A DNA stretch of 64,000 nucleotides from NCBI GenBank assembly GCA_947561395.2, contig OX387184.1, positions 3,224,001 through 3,288,000 on the forward strand, given 5' to 3'. A program made the translations under genes and the position numbers. The notes under the pieces were generated by a model that had not been told where the DNA came from, searched no databases, and saw nothing but the letters and a program-made list of their open reading frames with translations. Origin of the DNA: Buxus sempervirens (lineage: Eukaryota; Streptophyta; Magnoliopsida; Buxales; Buxaceae). This document shows positions 1 through 10,620 of the stretch, one piece after another. Numbering within the stretch: position 1 is the stretch's first letter; the number at the start of each line of letters is the position of its first letter.

Positions 1-10
1 CGTGGCCTTT

Positions 11-1320
11 GAAACATTCTCTGAACAATCACCTGATGCTGCAATTATCACAATAGTGCTTGAAAACATAAGGCTATTGTACATTGGAAAGTAAACAGAG
101 CAACATGATACTAAGAAAATGCAATGTGAGGATCAGATGAACATGGACCTACCACGCAGTTGAATAAGTGACTGCAGATTTAAAGACTGATGAAAATATT
201 TGGAGTTGGTGGAATGTTTACTCAAACCAAAAGGTGCCTGTGGATTGTGTATCATTATGGCAACCTAAGGTTAGGTTAGGCATGTAAAAGCATCACAACC
301 CAACACAATTACTAGATGTTCATATTCTCTTGTCTTTATTTGTTATTATAATCTTTGTTAAACAGTAGACATATGCCATTTATATCTCTGAAAATAACCT
401 TGTTGGTTTTGTGGCAGTGACATGATTCAAACTACTTGATGCTCAAAGAAGAATCTGGCTTCTTATCATCTAGCTTTGCCATAAAATCTGTTCATGTGCT
501 CACATGTTTATATGTAAAGAATAATTACATAATTCTGTTTTGCAATCAACCTATAAGTCTTTATCAAAATTGCATCTAATAGAAACTTATTTTCTGTTAA
601 ACTTTAGGTCATTATCAAAGACCGAAATAGTGACTGAGAAGACCAATTTGTCTTTAATTAATAAAATATCTTTGAGGCAGAACATTCAAATATTTGGACG
701 ATGACCCAGTTTTGATGCAACTCAATTTACCCGAACTGGTAAAAATTAATGTGTGCTTGGATCAAGATTGAAGTCAAAGAGACTAATACAAGAAGTGCCT
801 CAGGAAAGATTTGAGAATTCAAGATGAAAGCTAAGAATTTACATTAAAATTCTAGTGAAATTGGAGAGACTTTTTGGTACTCTTCCCAACATTTACAAAA
901 TTAAAAGAATTTCTAAGGCTTCAACAAAATTGTTGAGTTAATGATCTGGCAGACCAGCCATTTTGCTGCTCTAGTTAATTTTCCTCATCCTTTCTGACAA
1001 GTCATTCAAACGAGAAGTGAGATCAATGAATGCATCTTCTTTGCATGGAATTGTAAGACCGCCCATCGGATGATTGAAACCAAATTCTTCCTCAGCACGA
1101 ATCAACATTTCTTGAAATGAAGGATGGTTCAAGTAGGATATTGGGACCACAAATCGCTTCTTACTGCAAAGTGGCCCTTTGGGACAACTGCTGTGGTTGT
1201 AATCGGAGATGATTGATTTCTGGTAAGAAGAGACTGTAGCTTGAAAATCTGCTTAGCTTGAAGTGCTACAGAAGGCAAACGAATACCCATGTCTATCCTT
1301 GGAAAATGAATTGTGATCAC
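11..1320. repeat. Left copy of a ~3 kb-spaced direct duplication (SAUR 3' flank plus SAUR body)
   Basis: This stretch matches 3000-4310 almost base for base at an offset of about 2990. Only scattered substitutions and a few single-base indels are visible in the first 950 bases. The repeat includes the shared 3' flank of a SAUR gene and runs into the coding region on the minus strand. The near identity of non-coding sequence points to a recent duplication, by unequal crossing-over or segmental duplication. The left limit may lie outside the window, because homology is already present from base 11. Confidence 0.9.
971..1290 (-). pseudogene. SAUR pseudogene (19-nt deletion in the SAUR core)
   Basis: The minus strand opens with [20 protein letters not shown] and reaches VPKGHFAV, the start of the SAUR domain. 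It then loses its frame. Compared with the intact copy at 3961-4299, 19 bases are missing between the codons for HFAV and KKRFVVP, near 1163. After the deletion the other frame continues with a normal SAUR body ([14 protein letters not shown], then the [12 protein letters not shown] region) to a stop at 971-973. Without the deletion it would be a roughly 112-aa SAUR. A TATA-like box at 1388-1395 and the upstream GGTCCC-type block near 1457 are retained, so it may still be transcribed. The deletion is visible directly; loss of function is inferred. Confidence 0.88.
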
Positions 1321-1387
1321 AAATAAACTGAAGGGCTGAGGTTGAGAGGTTGTGATGAAGTTTGAATTGGAAGGCTGGTTCTCTGTG

Positions 1388-1530
1388 TATTTATAGGGAC
1401 TTCTGCATTTCCATCCTTCTCAGGTGGAGTGTGTAACAGGAGATTGGAATTGGGTCCATTAAGGGACCTACTTCATCAAGGATCACATGCCTTTGCTAAT
1501 GTTAATGTCTCCTCTGTTTTCTGTCTGTAT
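1388..1530 (-). promoter_or_regulatory. SAUR-type promoter of the pseudogene at 971-1290
   Basis: Reading the minus strand, the block from about 1500 to 1457 carries the GATCCTTGATGAAGTAGGTC core found upstream of the other SAURs in this cluster, and a TATTTATA box (1388-1395, TATAAATA on the minus strand) lies about 100 bases before the ATG. Farther upstream (about 1577, 1680 and 1855) are three more short blocks shared with the paralogues. Confidence 0.6.
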
Positions 1531-2389
1531 TTCTCTCTCCGGTGCTTTTATCCATCTACCAAGAGATGTTGCAGCAGCCCTACATGTTCCTTCCAATATT
1601 TGTCCAAATAAAAACCCAATGCCATGTTTGGTGAGTTCTTGAAAAAGGCAAAAATATACCAGAAAACAAAGAGCAACTGATCCATGTGATGTTGTTGGGT
1701 TTACAGACAAAAATTATGTGAAGATGACATGAGTCTGGACCTACTAAAAAGGCAAAAGAAAGAGGGAAAAAGTATAGAAAACGATAAATGCATGATGTGA
1801 TCTTTCATAATGTTCTGAATTTGTTGGGAACACACCATATTGATAGATAGAAACATTAGACCCCAGTTGTCAAGTGTTTATCCATGTCTTGTTTCACTAT
1901 TCCAATTGTGTTTTGATTACACCTAAAAAAGCATCAACTTCATTTTTTAAGTTCTCAGGAATCATACCTTTTTAACCTCTATTTGCTTTTGGCATTCTTG
2001 TTCTTTTGTAATTTGTAATCATCAGAAAGGTATTCTAGTACAGCAATGGATTATTTTTAAGTGATCTATGGATAATGTTATGTCTATAAAATCCATGCTG
2101 TGGTCAAACTTGGTAGTGAAATGATTTGTAATAATCAGAAAGGTATTCTAGTACAAGGTTTTCAATAGTTTTCTGTACATGGATACAATGTCCTGTCTGC
2201 TATTAAGATCCCATATTTCTAGATTTAGAATAGATTCAAATTCAACAGACAAGACACTTCATTTAGTGTAAATTCTACAATTCAAGGTTTGAGTGGAATT
2301 AATGAGGTTTGCCAAAAACTTCGTCAAAAATGGCATGAATGGCTTTAGTGGGAAGACAATTTTGCTCCTATGTTTGCCGTTCTCCACTC

Positions 2390-2720
2390 TCACATGGATT
2401 TCATATTGGAACTGAGATAAATGAAGTTGGCTTCTTTGCATGGAAAGGTGAGACCACCCATTGGATGATTAGAACTAAACTCTTCTTTACCCAGAATTAA
2501 CAAAGTCTTGGTATGATGGATGGTTCAAGTAGGATATATAACCCACAAAAAGCCTTTCTTCAATCTCTCGAACATAAACTGCAAAGTGGCCTCTTGGGAT
2601 ATCTGCAGGGCTTGCCACTAGGGAGTAGGGAAAATAGACTTTTGTTCAGAAAACACTGTCGTTTGAGAATCTGAGAAACTCTTTGTTGTGATATCCATGA
2701 AAGGGCGAATGAAAACCCAT
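2390..2720 (-). pseudogene. Degenerate SAUR pseudogene
   Basis: The minus strand shows a decayed SAUR. It begins MGFHSPFHGY, keeps DIPRGHFAVYV and a degraded YLNHPSYQDFV core near 2500-2600, then meets an extra base near 2475. In the shifted frame it continues with [20 protein letters not shown] to a TGA at 2390-2392. The N-terminal third and the RFVVP segment are also altered. It is much more diverged than the 971-1290 copy, so it died earlier or evolves without constraint. The upstream GGTCCC block is recognisable only in degraded form near 2930. Confidence 0.8.
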
Positions 2721-2999
2721 GACAATCCTGGAAACAAATTGCAGTGATGATCGCAAATGGATTTGATAGGACCATGAATGTGAACTTAGCAGAGAAGAGA
2801 ATTTAGTGTATATTTGGACTTGGAGGCTTTCAGTGTTATTTTTTTTTGCAGAGAAAAAATTGCCATATCTACTAAACTTTCAAATGTGACCATATGTAGG
2901 TGAATATTGGCTGTTTGGTCTGTTGAGGAATATACCTCACTCAGGATCACAAGGTTTTGCCATTGTAATTCACCACATCTCTCACTAGTTTTCTTATCT

Positions 3000-4310
3000 G
3001 AAACATTCTCTGAACAATCACCTGATGCTGCAATTATCACAATAGTGCTTGAAAACATAAGGCTATTGTACATTGGAAATTAAACAGAGCAACATGATAC
3101 TAAGAAAATGCAATGTGAGGATCAGATGAACATGGACCTACCATGCAGTTGAATAAGTGACTGCAGATTTAAAGACTGATGAAAATATTTGGAGTTGGTG
3201 GAATGTTTACTCAAACCAAAAGGTGCCTGTGGATTGTGTATCATTATGGCAACCTAAGGTTAGGTTAGGCATGTAAAAGCATCACAGCCCAACACAATTA
3301 CTAGCTGTTCATATTCTTTTGTCTTTATTTGTTATTATAATATTTGTGAAACAGTAGACATATGCCATTTATATCTCTGAAAATAACCTTGTTGGTTTTG
3401 TGGCAGTGACATGATTCAAACTACTTGATGCTCAAAGAAGAATCTGGCTTCTTATCATCTAGTTTTGCCATAAAATCTGTTCATGTGCTCACATGTTTAT
3501 ATGTAAAGAATAATTACATGATTCTGATTTGCATTCAACCTACAAGTTTTTACCAAAATTGCATCTAATAGAAACTTATTTTCTGTTAAACTTTAGGTCA
3601 TTATCAAAGACAGAAATAGTGACTCAGAAGACCAATTTGTCTTTCATTAATAAAATTTCTTGGAGGCAGAACGTTCAAATATTTGGACGATGACCCAGTT
3701 TTGATGCAACTCAATTTACCCGAACTGGTAAAAATTAATGTGTGCTTGGATCAAGATTGAAGTCAAAAGAGACTAATACAAGAAGTGCCGCAAGAGAGAT
3801 TTGAGAATTCAAGATGAAAGCTAAGAATTTACATCAAAATTCTAGTGAAATTGGAGAGACTTTTTGGTACTCTTCCCAACATCTACAAAATTAAAAGAAT
3901 TTCAAAGGCTTCAACAAAATTGTTGAGTTAATGATCTAGCAGGCCAGCCATTTTGCTGCTCTAGTTAATTTTCCTCATCCTTTCTGACAAGTCATTCAAA
4001 CGAGAAGTGAGATCAATGAATGCATCTTCTTTGCATGGAATTGTAAGACCGCCCATCGGATGATTGAAACCGAACTCTTCCTCAGCACGGATTAGCAGGT
4101 CTTGGAATGAAGGATGGTTCAAGTAGGATATAGGGACAACAAATCGCTTCTTCCGGTCCTCTCCAACATAAACTGCAAAGTGGCCTTTTGGGACATCTGG
4201 TGTGGTTGCTACTGAAGATAGCTGATTTCTTCTTAGAAGAGATTGTAGCTTGTGAATGTGCTTAGCATGGAGAGCCAGAGAAGGCAAGCGGATACCCATG
4301 TTGATCGAAC
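3000..4310. repeat. Right copy of the ~3 kb-spaced direct duplication
   Basis: Partner of 11-1320. It contains the intact SAUR 3961-4299 and about 950 bases of 3' flank. The copies differ by a few percent or less in non-coding sequence, judged by eye. Confidence 0.9.
3961..4299 (-). CDS. SAUR family auxin-responsive protein (tandem cluster)
   Basis: Single-exon gene encoding 112 aa. The start is the ATG at 4299 giving [20 protein letters not shown], the usual N terminus of this SAUR clade; upstream in-frame codons lack an ATG. The SAUR domain covers about residues 38-100, with [29 protein letters not shown], the [13 protein letters not shown] block and [16 protein letters not shown]. The C-terminal tail ([11 protein letters not shown]) is longer than in the plus-strand copies because the shared reading frame stops later. 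Family knowledge: small auxin-induced proteins that inhibit PP2C.D phosphatases and promote acid growth. A TATA-like box lies at 4426-4433 and the shared upstream block near 4499-4542. It is divergent to the SAUR at 6946. Confidence 0.93.
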   Translation of the reverse strand: MGIRLPSLALHAKHIHKLQSLLRRNQLSSVATTPDVPKGHFAVYVGEDRKKRFVVPISYLNHPSFQDLLIRAEEEFGFNHPMGGLTIPCKEDAFIDLTSRLNDLSERMRKIN

Positions 4311-4425
4311 CTTGAAAAGTAAACGGTGATTGCAAATTAGTGATAAGTGACAGGAAAGGAACTGAAAGCCTTGGCAGTGAAGAGGGTGTGGTGAAGTTTG
4401 AGTTCCAAGGCTGGCTGTGGCTATG

Positions 4426-4545
4426 TATTTATAAAGAAAGGAACTCTATATTTCCACCTTTCTGAAATGGAGTGTATGAAGGGAAGATTTGGATTGGCTA
4501 CTCAAAGGGACCTACATCTTCAATGATCACATGGCTTTGCTCATA
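4426..4545 (-). promoter_or_regulatory. SAUR promoter (TATA box plus GGTCCC block)
   Basis: On the minus strand, TATAAATA (4426-4433) lies about 130 bases before the ATG at 4299. The block at 4499-4542 reads CATGTGATC...GATGTAGGTCCC and matches those before the SAURs at 6946 and 9184. A GGTCCC core has been reported in auxin-responsive elements of soybean SAUR promoters; its role here is inferred. Confidence 0.6.
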
Positions 4546-4569
4546 CAACTTAACAACCTCTCGTCCACA

Positions 4570-5111
4570 CATTAGCCTTTGAGGCAGAAGCCCTAGATGT
4601 CCTTTTGACAGGCCATTTTGTCCAAATTAACGCCTGTTTCTGCGCTCGCTTGTGGTTCTTTGAAAACAGAGAGCCATCCATGTGATGTTGTTTTTGTATA
4701 AACATACAATGTGGGGATTAAAATGAGTCCAGCCATACAACTAAAATGAAGACAAGGGAAACATAAGTGAAGGCCACTCTAACAAAGTAATAAATACCTG
4801 TTTCACTTTAACAAGGCATGGTTTCTCAGAAGAATTGTCCTGCATATGTAAGAAAGCGATCAAACTACAAAGACAGATGAAAACATTAGACCCGACCAGT
4901 CAAGTGCTCATCCATGATGCTTCTTTGATGTCCTAAGCTTGGATTAAGCCTATAAAGGCATCATCTTCCGCTTAAAATCTTCTCTACCCACTTATCTTGG
5001 TCTACGTTTAGCGGTCACAATTTATTGTTACCTTTTTTTTTTGGTTTTTTTCTTCTTCATTCGGATGGCTTGTTGCTGTAATGCGAGTTTGTCCAAGGCC
5101 AGGCCTGGAAA
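4570..5111. other. Distal upstream region of the SAUR at 3961-4299, no gene
   Basis: It holds more paralogue-shared short blocks: the ATGTCC-type block near 4587, CCATGTGATGTTG near 4680 and CATTAGACCC near 4885. Beyond about 4950 nothing is recognised. Confidence 0.45.
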
Positions 5112-5449
5112 GTTTTTAGTAGTGCTTTTTGAAAATAATTCAGATTAAATAATCCAATTATTTATTATTGATAATTAGTGATAATTTTTTTTAAATAATA
5201 GAGAACAAGTATCATTTTACAGTTCACAAAGAATCCTTCCAACAATACCCTTGTCAATCTTTTCTAATCATGGTTTTTTGCAACTATTAAAAAATGTTAA
5301 TAAGTCTTTTATGGGTATTTTTGGAAGAAAATCTGTGTGAACATTAAAATGATATTTGTTTTTAATTATTTAACAAATTATCATTTATTATTAATTATGA
5401 AGAATTGGATGACTGAATCTAAATTATTTTTAAAAAGCACAACTGCAAA
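5112..5449. mobile_element. Foldback MITE with long terminal inverted repeats
   Basis: The two halves are imperfect reverse complements. The left end around GTGCTTTTTGAAAATAATTC (5122-5141) is mirrored by the right end (5421-5440). Homology continues for over 100 bases into each arm, including paired TATCATTTT...GTTCACA blocks at about 5210-5226 and 5338-5357. It is AT-rich with no coding capacity, which fits a foldback MITE. Superfamily is unassigned and I could not fix the target-site duplication. Confidence 0.75.
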
Positions 5450-6420
5450 CCAATTTCCCCGTAACAGATCGTAGAAGCAGGGGCCAACGATAAATCAATT
5501 CCTTCATTTTTCAAGGGATAATTGTTGACGTCAATGGCCGTTCTTTAGGATCAGCGAAGACTTCAAGACTCAGGCATCCCTTTCTCGTTTAGGGGCAGTT
5601 TGAGCTGGCCTTTTCTCGCCCATGGTAATGCCCATAACTTAATAATTGCAAAACCAGCGGGACAGAGACTTCTCTCACGAGTCTCACCTTCACAAAAAAC
5701 ACAGGAGCACATGGTACCGGCGACTTAATCGTCCCCCACAGCTCAAAGTGAACGTGAAGGTCAACCACATGCGCCTCTGCAAAATCTTCATCCGCTTAAG
5801 ACGGGAACGCAGCAAAAGTACTACGAATTCGGGTACTTAAAATAGCGCCGCCATTGGCGACGTCCATTAATCATGAACACCACCGTTTCAGTTTCGTGTA
5901 AATTGACGTTGTTGGACTGCAACGGCGGTTGAATGCACATGTAAATTTGTATGTTTAATGTTTTTCAATTTTGGGTACGTCGTGGTAGTGTAGTTAAAGT
6001 AATATAAATCGAACCGACACAGCCTGGTTTGACACTGAACGATCATGGCAGCCAGGGATCTCCGCGTCTCCCATAACTCAAGCTGGCAATTTGGGGATTC
6101 GTCTCGGTTTTTGCACCGGCCTGTACTTTATTGTGTACTTTTGTGGCTCATATTTTATGGATTTGGATTTATTAAAGAGTTTCATTCCATCGTCTTCAGA
6201 GTTACTTCTGCAATATTTACTCTCACTGTAATAACCATCCCACTGAAATACAGGTTCAGCTCTTCTTTTCTTCGTTCTGATGATTTCAAGTAACAAAGCA
6301 TTAAACTGCCAAAAGCACACATTAAAATGAAGTGCATAGAAAGCTTTAGTAAGTGCAAGAATGATGCTTATATAGCTGGGCCTAATCCAATCTTTGGCTT
6401 GCAGAACAAGAAATCCAAGG
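5450..6420. other. Intergenic, moderate GC stretch without a recognised gene
   Basis: 5470-5930 is less AT-rich than its surroundings and has short open frames on both strands, but none shows a family motif or a start, splice and stop pattern I can support. 6045-6293 has an 82-codon open frame with hydrophobic stretches that I regard as chance. Confidence 0.3.
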
Positions 6421-6429
6421 ATAATTAAC

Positions 6430-6823
6430 AGTGGGGTCTAATGTTTTTAGCCGTCTTCTTAGTTTGATTCTTTCATACCCATGCATAAGATTGGGAGAAG
6501 CTCTGCAATGTTGAAGTGATAACATGCATACCCACTTTGTACGTATAGACAAGAACACCATCGCATGGATAAGTTGCTCTGTTTTCAAGAATTAATTGCA
6601 ATCAAAGCAATAGGTGTTTATTTTGGACATTTTTATCACAAAGGGGCATGTAGGGCTAGCTGCTGCATCATTGGCTCGTGGATGGATGAGAGGTTGTTGA
6701 GGTGCATGAGCAAGGCCATGTGATCCTTGAAGAGGTAGGTCCCGTGGAAGAGCCAATTTAAATCTCCTGTTCACACATTCCATTTGAAAAGTTGGAAATG
6801 TAGAGTTCCTTTCTTTATAAATA
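6430..6823 (+). promoter_or_regulatory. SAUR promoter region with four paralogue-conserved blocks and TATA box
   Basis: In order: GGGGTCTAATG at about 6433; CGCATGGATAAGTTGCTCT near 6553; GGCATGTAGGGCTAGCTGC near 6645; CATGTGATCCTTGAAGAGG followed by TAGGTCCC at about 6717-6744; TATAAATA at 6816-6823. The same order occurs before the other SAURs of the cluster in either orientation. Shared ancestry is clear; regulatory function is inferred. Confidence 0.6.
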
Positions 6824-6945
6824 CACAGACATAGCCAGCCTTGCAACTCAAGCTTCACCACAACCCCGCTCGACTCCTAAGGCTTTCATTTCCTTTACCA
6901 GTCACTCATTTGGGATCACCACTTGCATTTCAAGGTTTGATCGAC

Positions 6946-7260
6946 ATGGGTTTCCACCTACCTTCTGTGGTTCTTCATGTTAAGAGCATTCTCAAACTGC
7001 AATCTCTTTTAAGAAGAAATCATCTATCTTCAGTAGCAACAGCAGCAGATGTTCCCAAAGGTCACTTTGCAGTTTACGTTGGAGAGGATCAGAAGAAGCG
7101 ATTTGTGGTACCAATATCCTACTTGAACCATCCTTCATTCCAAGACTTGCTAATCCGTGCTGAGGAAGAGTTCGGCTTCAGTCATCCAATGGGTGGTCTT
7201 AGAATTCCATGCAAAGAAGATGCATTCATTGATCTCACTTCTCGTTTGAGTTACTTGTGA
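6946..7260 (+). CDS. SAUR family auxin-responsive protein (tandem cluster)
   Basis: Single-exon gene for 104 aa, from ATG 6946 (MGFHLPSVVLHVKSILKLQS) to TGA 7258-7260. The SAUR domain is complete: [60 protein letters not shown], ending in DLTSRLSYL. It differs from the 3961 copy mainly in the N-terminal 35 residues and in stopping earlier. TATAAATA lies 123 bases upstream of the ATG. Its 3' flank is a reverse-oriented relative of the flank of the minus-strand SAURs, so gene and flank were copied as one unit. Expected role: auxin-induced growth regulator acting on PP2C.D phosphatases. Confidence 0.94.
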   Translation: MGFHLPSVVLHVKSILKLQSLLRRNHLSSVATAADVPKGHFAVYVGEDQKKRFVVPISYLNHPSFQDLLIRAEEEFGFSHPMGGLRIPCKEDAFIDLTSRLSYL

Positions 7261-8020
7261 GAAGGGATTAAGAAGATTAACTAGAGCTGAAAAATGGTGG
7301 CCCGTTAGATCCATTCTATACAATTTTTGTGGGAGAATCCCCTTAACTAATTCTTTCGGTTTTGTAAATGAATGGGAAGAGTATCAAAACTTCTCTCCCA
7401 TTGCAATAGCATTAATTAGTGGAAATTCTTAGTTTTAATCTTCTAATTCTTCTTATGTCTCTGCTATCTCAGTTACTATTTACTCTCTGACTTCAATCAT
7501 CACCCAAGTACGCGTACATTAAGATTTACAGTTCTGTTGCAAGCTAAAAATCAGGCGCAAAAACTGGGTCAACCATCCAAATGTTTGAATTTTTCTGTCT
7601 CCAAGAAATAGTATGAATTCTAGATTCATTGGGCTCTTCTTAGTCATTATGCAAATATGATAATGGCTTAGAATTCAGAGAAGCATATAATTTGTACCCA
7701 GATTTGATCATGTTTACAAGATTTTATGACACAATTGGATAATAAGGAAAGCCAAATCATTCTTCAAGCACGAAGCAGTTGCTTAAATATATTAGAAATT
7801 TCTCGACTGCCACAAAATAAGGAATATTGTTTTCAGAGATATCTGTAGCATTTGCCTATTATTTTACAAATATAATAAATAACAATCCAAAATAAAGAAG
7901 ATGAACAGCTAGGAATTGTGTGGGAGAATGATGCTTTTTGAAGGCCTAAACCTAGCCTTCGATTCTCACCAGACACCTTTCAGTTTGAGTAAACGCTCGA
8001 CCAACTCCGTCTATATTGTC
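7261..8020. repeat. Inverted, older copy of the SAUR 3' flank
   Basis: Read in reverse complement, 7530-8010 aligns with 960-180 and with 3950-3170: for example AAACTGGGTCA...CCAAAT near 7561, the AACAGCTAGGAATTGTGTTG-like stretch near 7905, and the GAGTAAAC...CCAACTCC block near 7985. Identity is clearly lower than between the two direct copies. No gene is present. Confidence 0.7.
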
Positions 8021-8579
8021 ATTTCTCTAAATATTCAATCAATTATTCAACTATATAGTAGGTCCATGATCATGTTATTCTCAGTGTGTATTAGACCAAC
8101 AGTAACATGTATCTGGTTGGTCTCTATTTTCCAAATGTACAAAATCCTTCGGTTTTCTAGCATTAGTTGTAACCGCAGCATCAGGTTACGTTCAGAGGAT
8201 ATTTCAAAGGACATATAGGGATACTGGCACCATAGCATAGTGTGTTAGATGAGATTATTGGTGAACTATTGGTGAGGTACATCCCTCAATCCAACAGCCA
8301 ATATTCCCATCCTCAAATAATGGATTAGACCACAGGATGAAGTCTATAAGTTGAACATTATCCGGGAATTAATAGATGCAAACAATCTATCATTTTACTG
8401 CAATACCTTCTATTACTCTTTTATGATGATTTCAGGTTACAAAAGAAGAAGAATATTGCCAAAAGTAGATAGAGGTTAAGAAGTCAGGACTTCTGAACTT
8501 AAGGAGTGGAATTGATGCTTGTATATGTGCAATCCAAACACAAGTGGGGATAGTGAAACAAGACCATGGGTAAACACAG

Positions 8580-9081
8580 GACATCTGGGGTCTAATGCTT
8601 CCATGTGTCTTTATGCTGCAGTCTCTACAAGTGCAGAACACTTTGAGAGATCATATCATGTTGAACTTATATATGCAATTATCACTTTTCTATTTTTTTC
8701 CTTCTTTTATTTCCATGTTTTTAGTAGGTCCAGACTCATGTCATCTTCACATTATATTTGTCTGTAAACACAACACCATCACATGGATCAGCTGCTCTTG
8801 CTTTTCTAGTGGCCTGTTGCCATTTGTTTTCAAGGACTCAGCATGAACAGCACTGGGCTTCTATTTGAGCAGCTAAGGGACATGTAGGGCAGCTGCACCA
8901 TATGCTGGTGGATAGATATGAATAACAGAGAGGGACAAATAGACAGAGAGGAGGGATCTTCAGTTAGCAAAGATAATGTGATCCTAAATGTAGTAGGCCC
9001 TTGCAGGAGCCAAGTCCAATCTACCGTCACACAATGAATCTGAGAAATATGGACATACAGCAATCCCTTAGCCTATAAATA
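8580..9081 (+). promoter_or_regulatory. SAUR promoter region with conserved blocks and TATA box
   Basis: Contains GGGGTCTAATGCTTCC at about 8588, ATCACATGGATCAGCTGCTC at about 8779, GGACATGTAGGGCAGCTGC near 8878, GTGATCC...GTAGTAGGCCC near 8969-9000 (a variant of GGTAGGTCCC) and TATAAATA at 9074-9081, 103 bases before the ATG at 9184. Confidence 0.6.
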
Positions 9082-9183
9082 CATAAGAAAACAGCCTTTC
9101 AACTCAAACTCCATTGCATCCTCTGAATTGCTAAGCCCTTCAGTGTATTGCAATCACATTTTATTTTACTTCCAAAGGTAGAA

Positions 9184-9498
9184 ATGGGTATTCGTTTGCC
9201 TTCTATTCTTCTTCATGCAAAAAATATTTTCAGACCAAATCCTCGTCTGACCAAAAATCTGTTATCTCTAGTTGCAACCACAGCAGATGTCCCTAAAGGC
9301 CACTTTGCAGTTTATGTTGGCGAGGAACAGAAGAAGCGATTTGTGGTCCCATTGTCCTACCTGAACCATCCTTCATTCCAAGACTTGCTAATTTGTGCTG
9401 AGGAAGAATTTGGTTTCAGTCATCCAATGGGTGGTCTCACAATTCCATGCAAAGAAGCTGCATTCATCGATCTCACTTCTCGTTTAAGTGACTTGTGA
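9184..9498 (+). CDS. SAUR family auxin-responsive protein (tandem cluster)
   Basis: Single-exon gene for 104 aa from ATG 9184 ([20 protein letters not shown]). The SAUR domain is intact: [60 protein letters not shown], ending DLTSRLSDL. It lies in the same orientation 1.9 kb downstream of the 6946 gene. The first 80 bases of 3' flank (ATGGCTGGCCTGTTAAATCC near 9528) match that neighbour, so the pair arose by tandem duplication. The N-terminal linker (about residues 17-37) is the most diverged part, as usual for SAURs. Expected role as for the other cluster members. Confidence 0.94.
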   Translation: MGIRLPSILLHAKNIFRPNPRLTKNLLSLVATTADVPKGHFAVYVGEEQKKRFVVPLSYLNHPSFQDLLICAEEEFGFSHPMGGLTIPCKEAAFIDLTSRLSDL

Positions 9499-10330
9499 GA
9501 GAGAAAGATTAACGAGAGCAGAAAAAATGGCTGGCCTGTTAAATCCAGTCTGTACAATTTTGAAAAGAGAGTCGCTTCTAATCCTTGTAAATTCTCACTT
9601 TGTAAATGACTGGGCAGAGTATTGTAAAATCTCTCCTTTTACTGCATCAATTTAGTAGAATTTTCACCTTTTCATCTTTCAATTCTAAGTTAATAACAGT
9701 TCTAGTGGCTCATCTGAGGACTCTAATCAGGATTCAGGCTCGTTTAAATTTAACTATGTTTACAAAGCCACATCTTGAAAAATATAAAACATTTACATCA
9801 TGTCTTACACATGATAGATGCCTTCCTCATAGTATCATAACCACCATGTTGGTCACATTCTTTGAGAGCCTTGTGAAAACAATTCCAAAGTCATCATCCC
9901 TGAAAAGTGTTGATATCTATCCCATAATGCTTGGTTTTTTCAGTCTTTAGTGGAATGTTCAACCAGATAAATATTTTTTACATTTTGCCTTCAAAAGAAT
10001 TTGAGTTCTAGACAAATTCATCTTGTTGAGATATTCATGCTGTACAATTTTGGTTTTTGACTTACAATCCCTCTCACCTAATTTTTTAGTTCCTATAATC
10101 CTATCTGCAAGGAAGTTAAAAAAACATTCTGTTAGGTTTCATTTTGCAGGGGACTGCACTCACCAATTGTCTAATATTTCCTTTTGTCCTTTTACTGTAA
10201 TCATAACTTATTCAACTCCTTATGACTGCCCAGTATACTGTCATACAAGACTCATTCATGCTATTAATAATTTGGATCTGTTTTGCCCTTTTCTTCTCAT
10301 TTGAGAAGCAGTAGTTGTCAATTGTCATAT
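9499..10330. other. Intergenic, no gene recognised
   Basis: The first 130 bases are SAUR 3' flank. The rest is AT-rich, with open frames of up to 114 codons on the plus strand that show no family motif. Confidence 0.35.
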
Positions 10331-10339
10331 ACCGTACCT

Positions 10340-10620
10340 GTCAGTACATAAACCCATCACATGGATCTGTTGCTTTCTTTTTTCTGGTGTATGTAATAGC
10401 CATATGTTTTCAATCATCTCTTATTAGCACAGTAGGAGGTGCTTATGAGAAACTACTTCAGAGGACATGTAGGGCTTTGCATTATAAATGATAAGTACCT
10501 AGAGAGAGAGAGAGATAGAGATTGTTGCTGAATAATATGAACAAGTCCATGTGACCCTTGATGAGGTAGGTCCCTTGGCAAACCCAATTTGAACTCTTAT
10601 ATTTTAGTAACAAGGGACAA
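10340..10620 (+). promoter_or_regulatory. Orphan SAUR-type promoter, gene missing
   Basis: CATCACATGGATCTGTTGC at about 10347, GGACATGTAGGGC at about 10458, and CATGTGACCCTTGATGAGG followed by TAGGTCCC at about 10549-10576 follow in the order and spacing of the SAUR promoters at 6.4-6.8 and 8.6-9.1 kb. No SAUR coding sequence follows; 10620-11400 holds nothing recognisable. I infer a former plus-strand SAUR whose body was deleted. Confidence 0.6.

Noticed and set aside
6045-6293. 82-codon open frame with hydrophobic segments (MAARDLRVSH...)
   Set aside because: No family motif, no homologous context, overlapping minus-strand frame of equal length.
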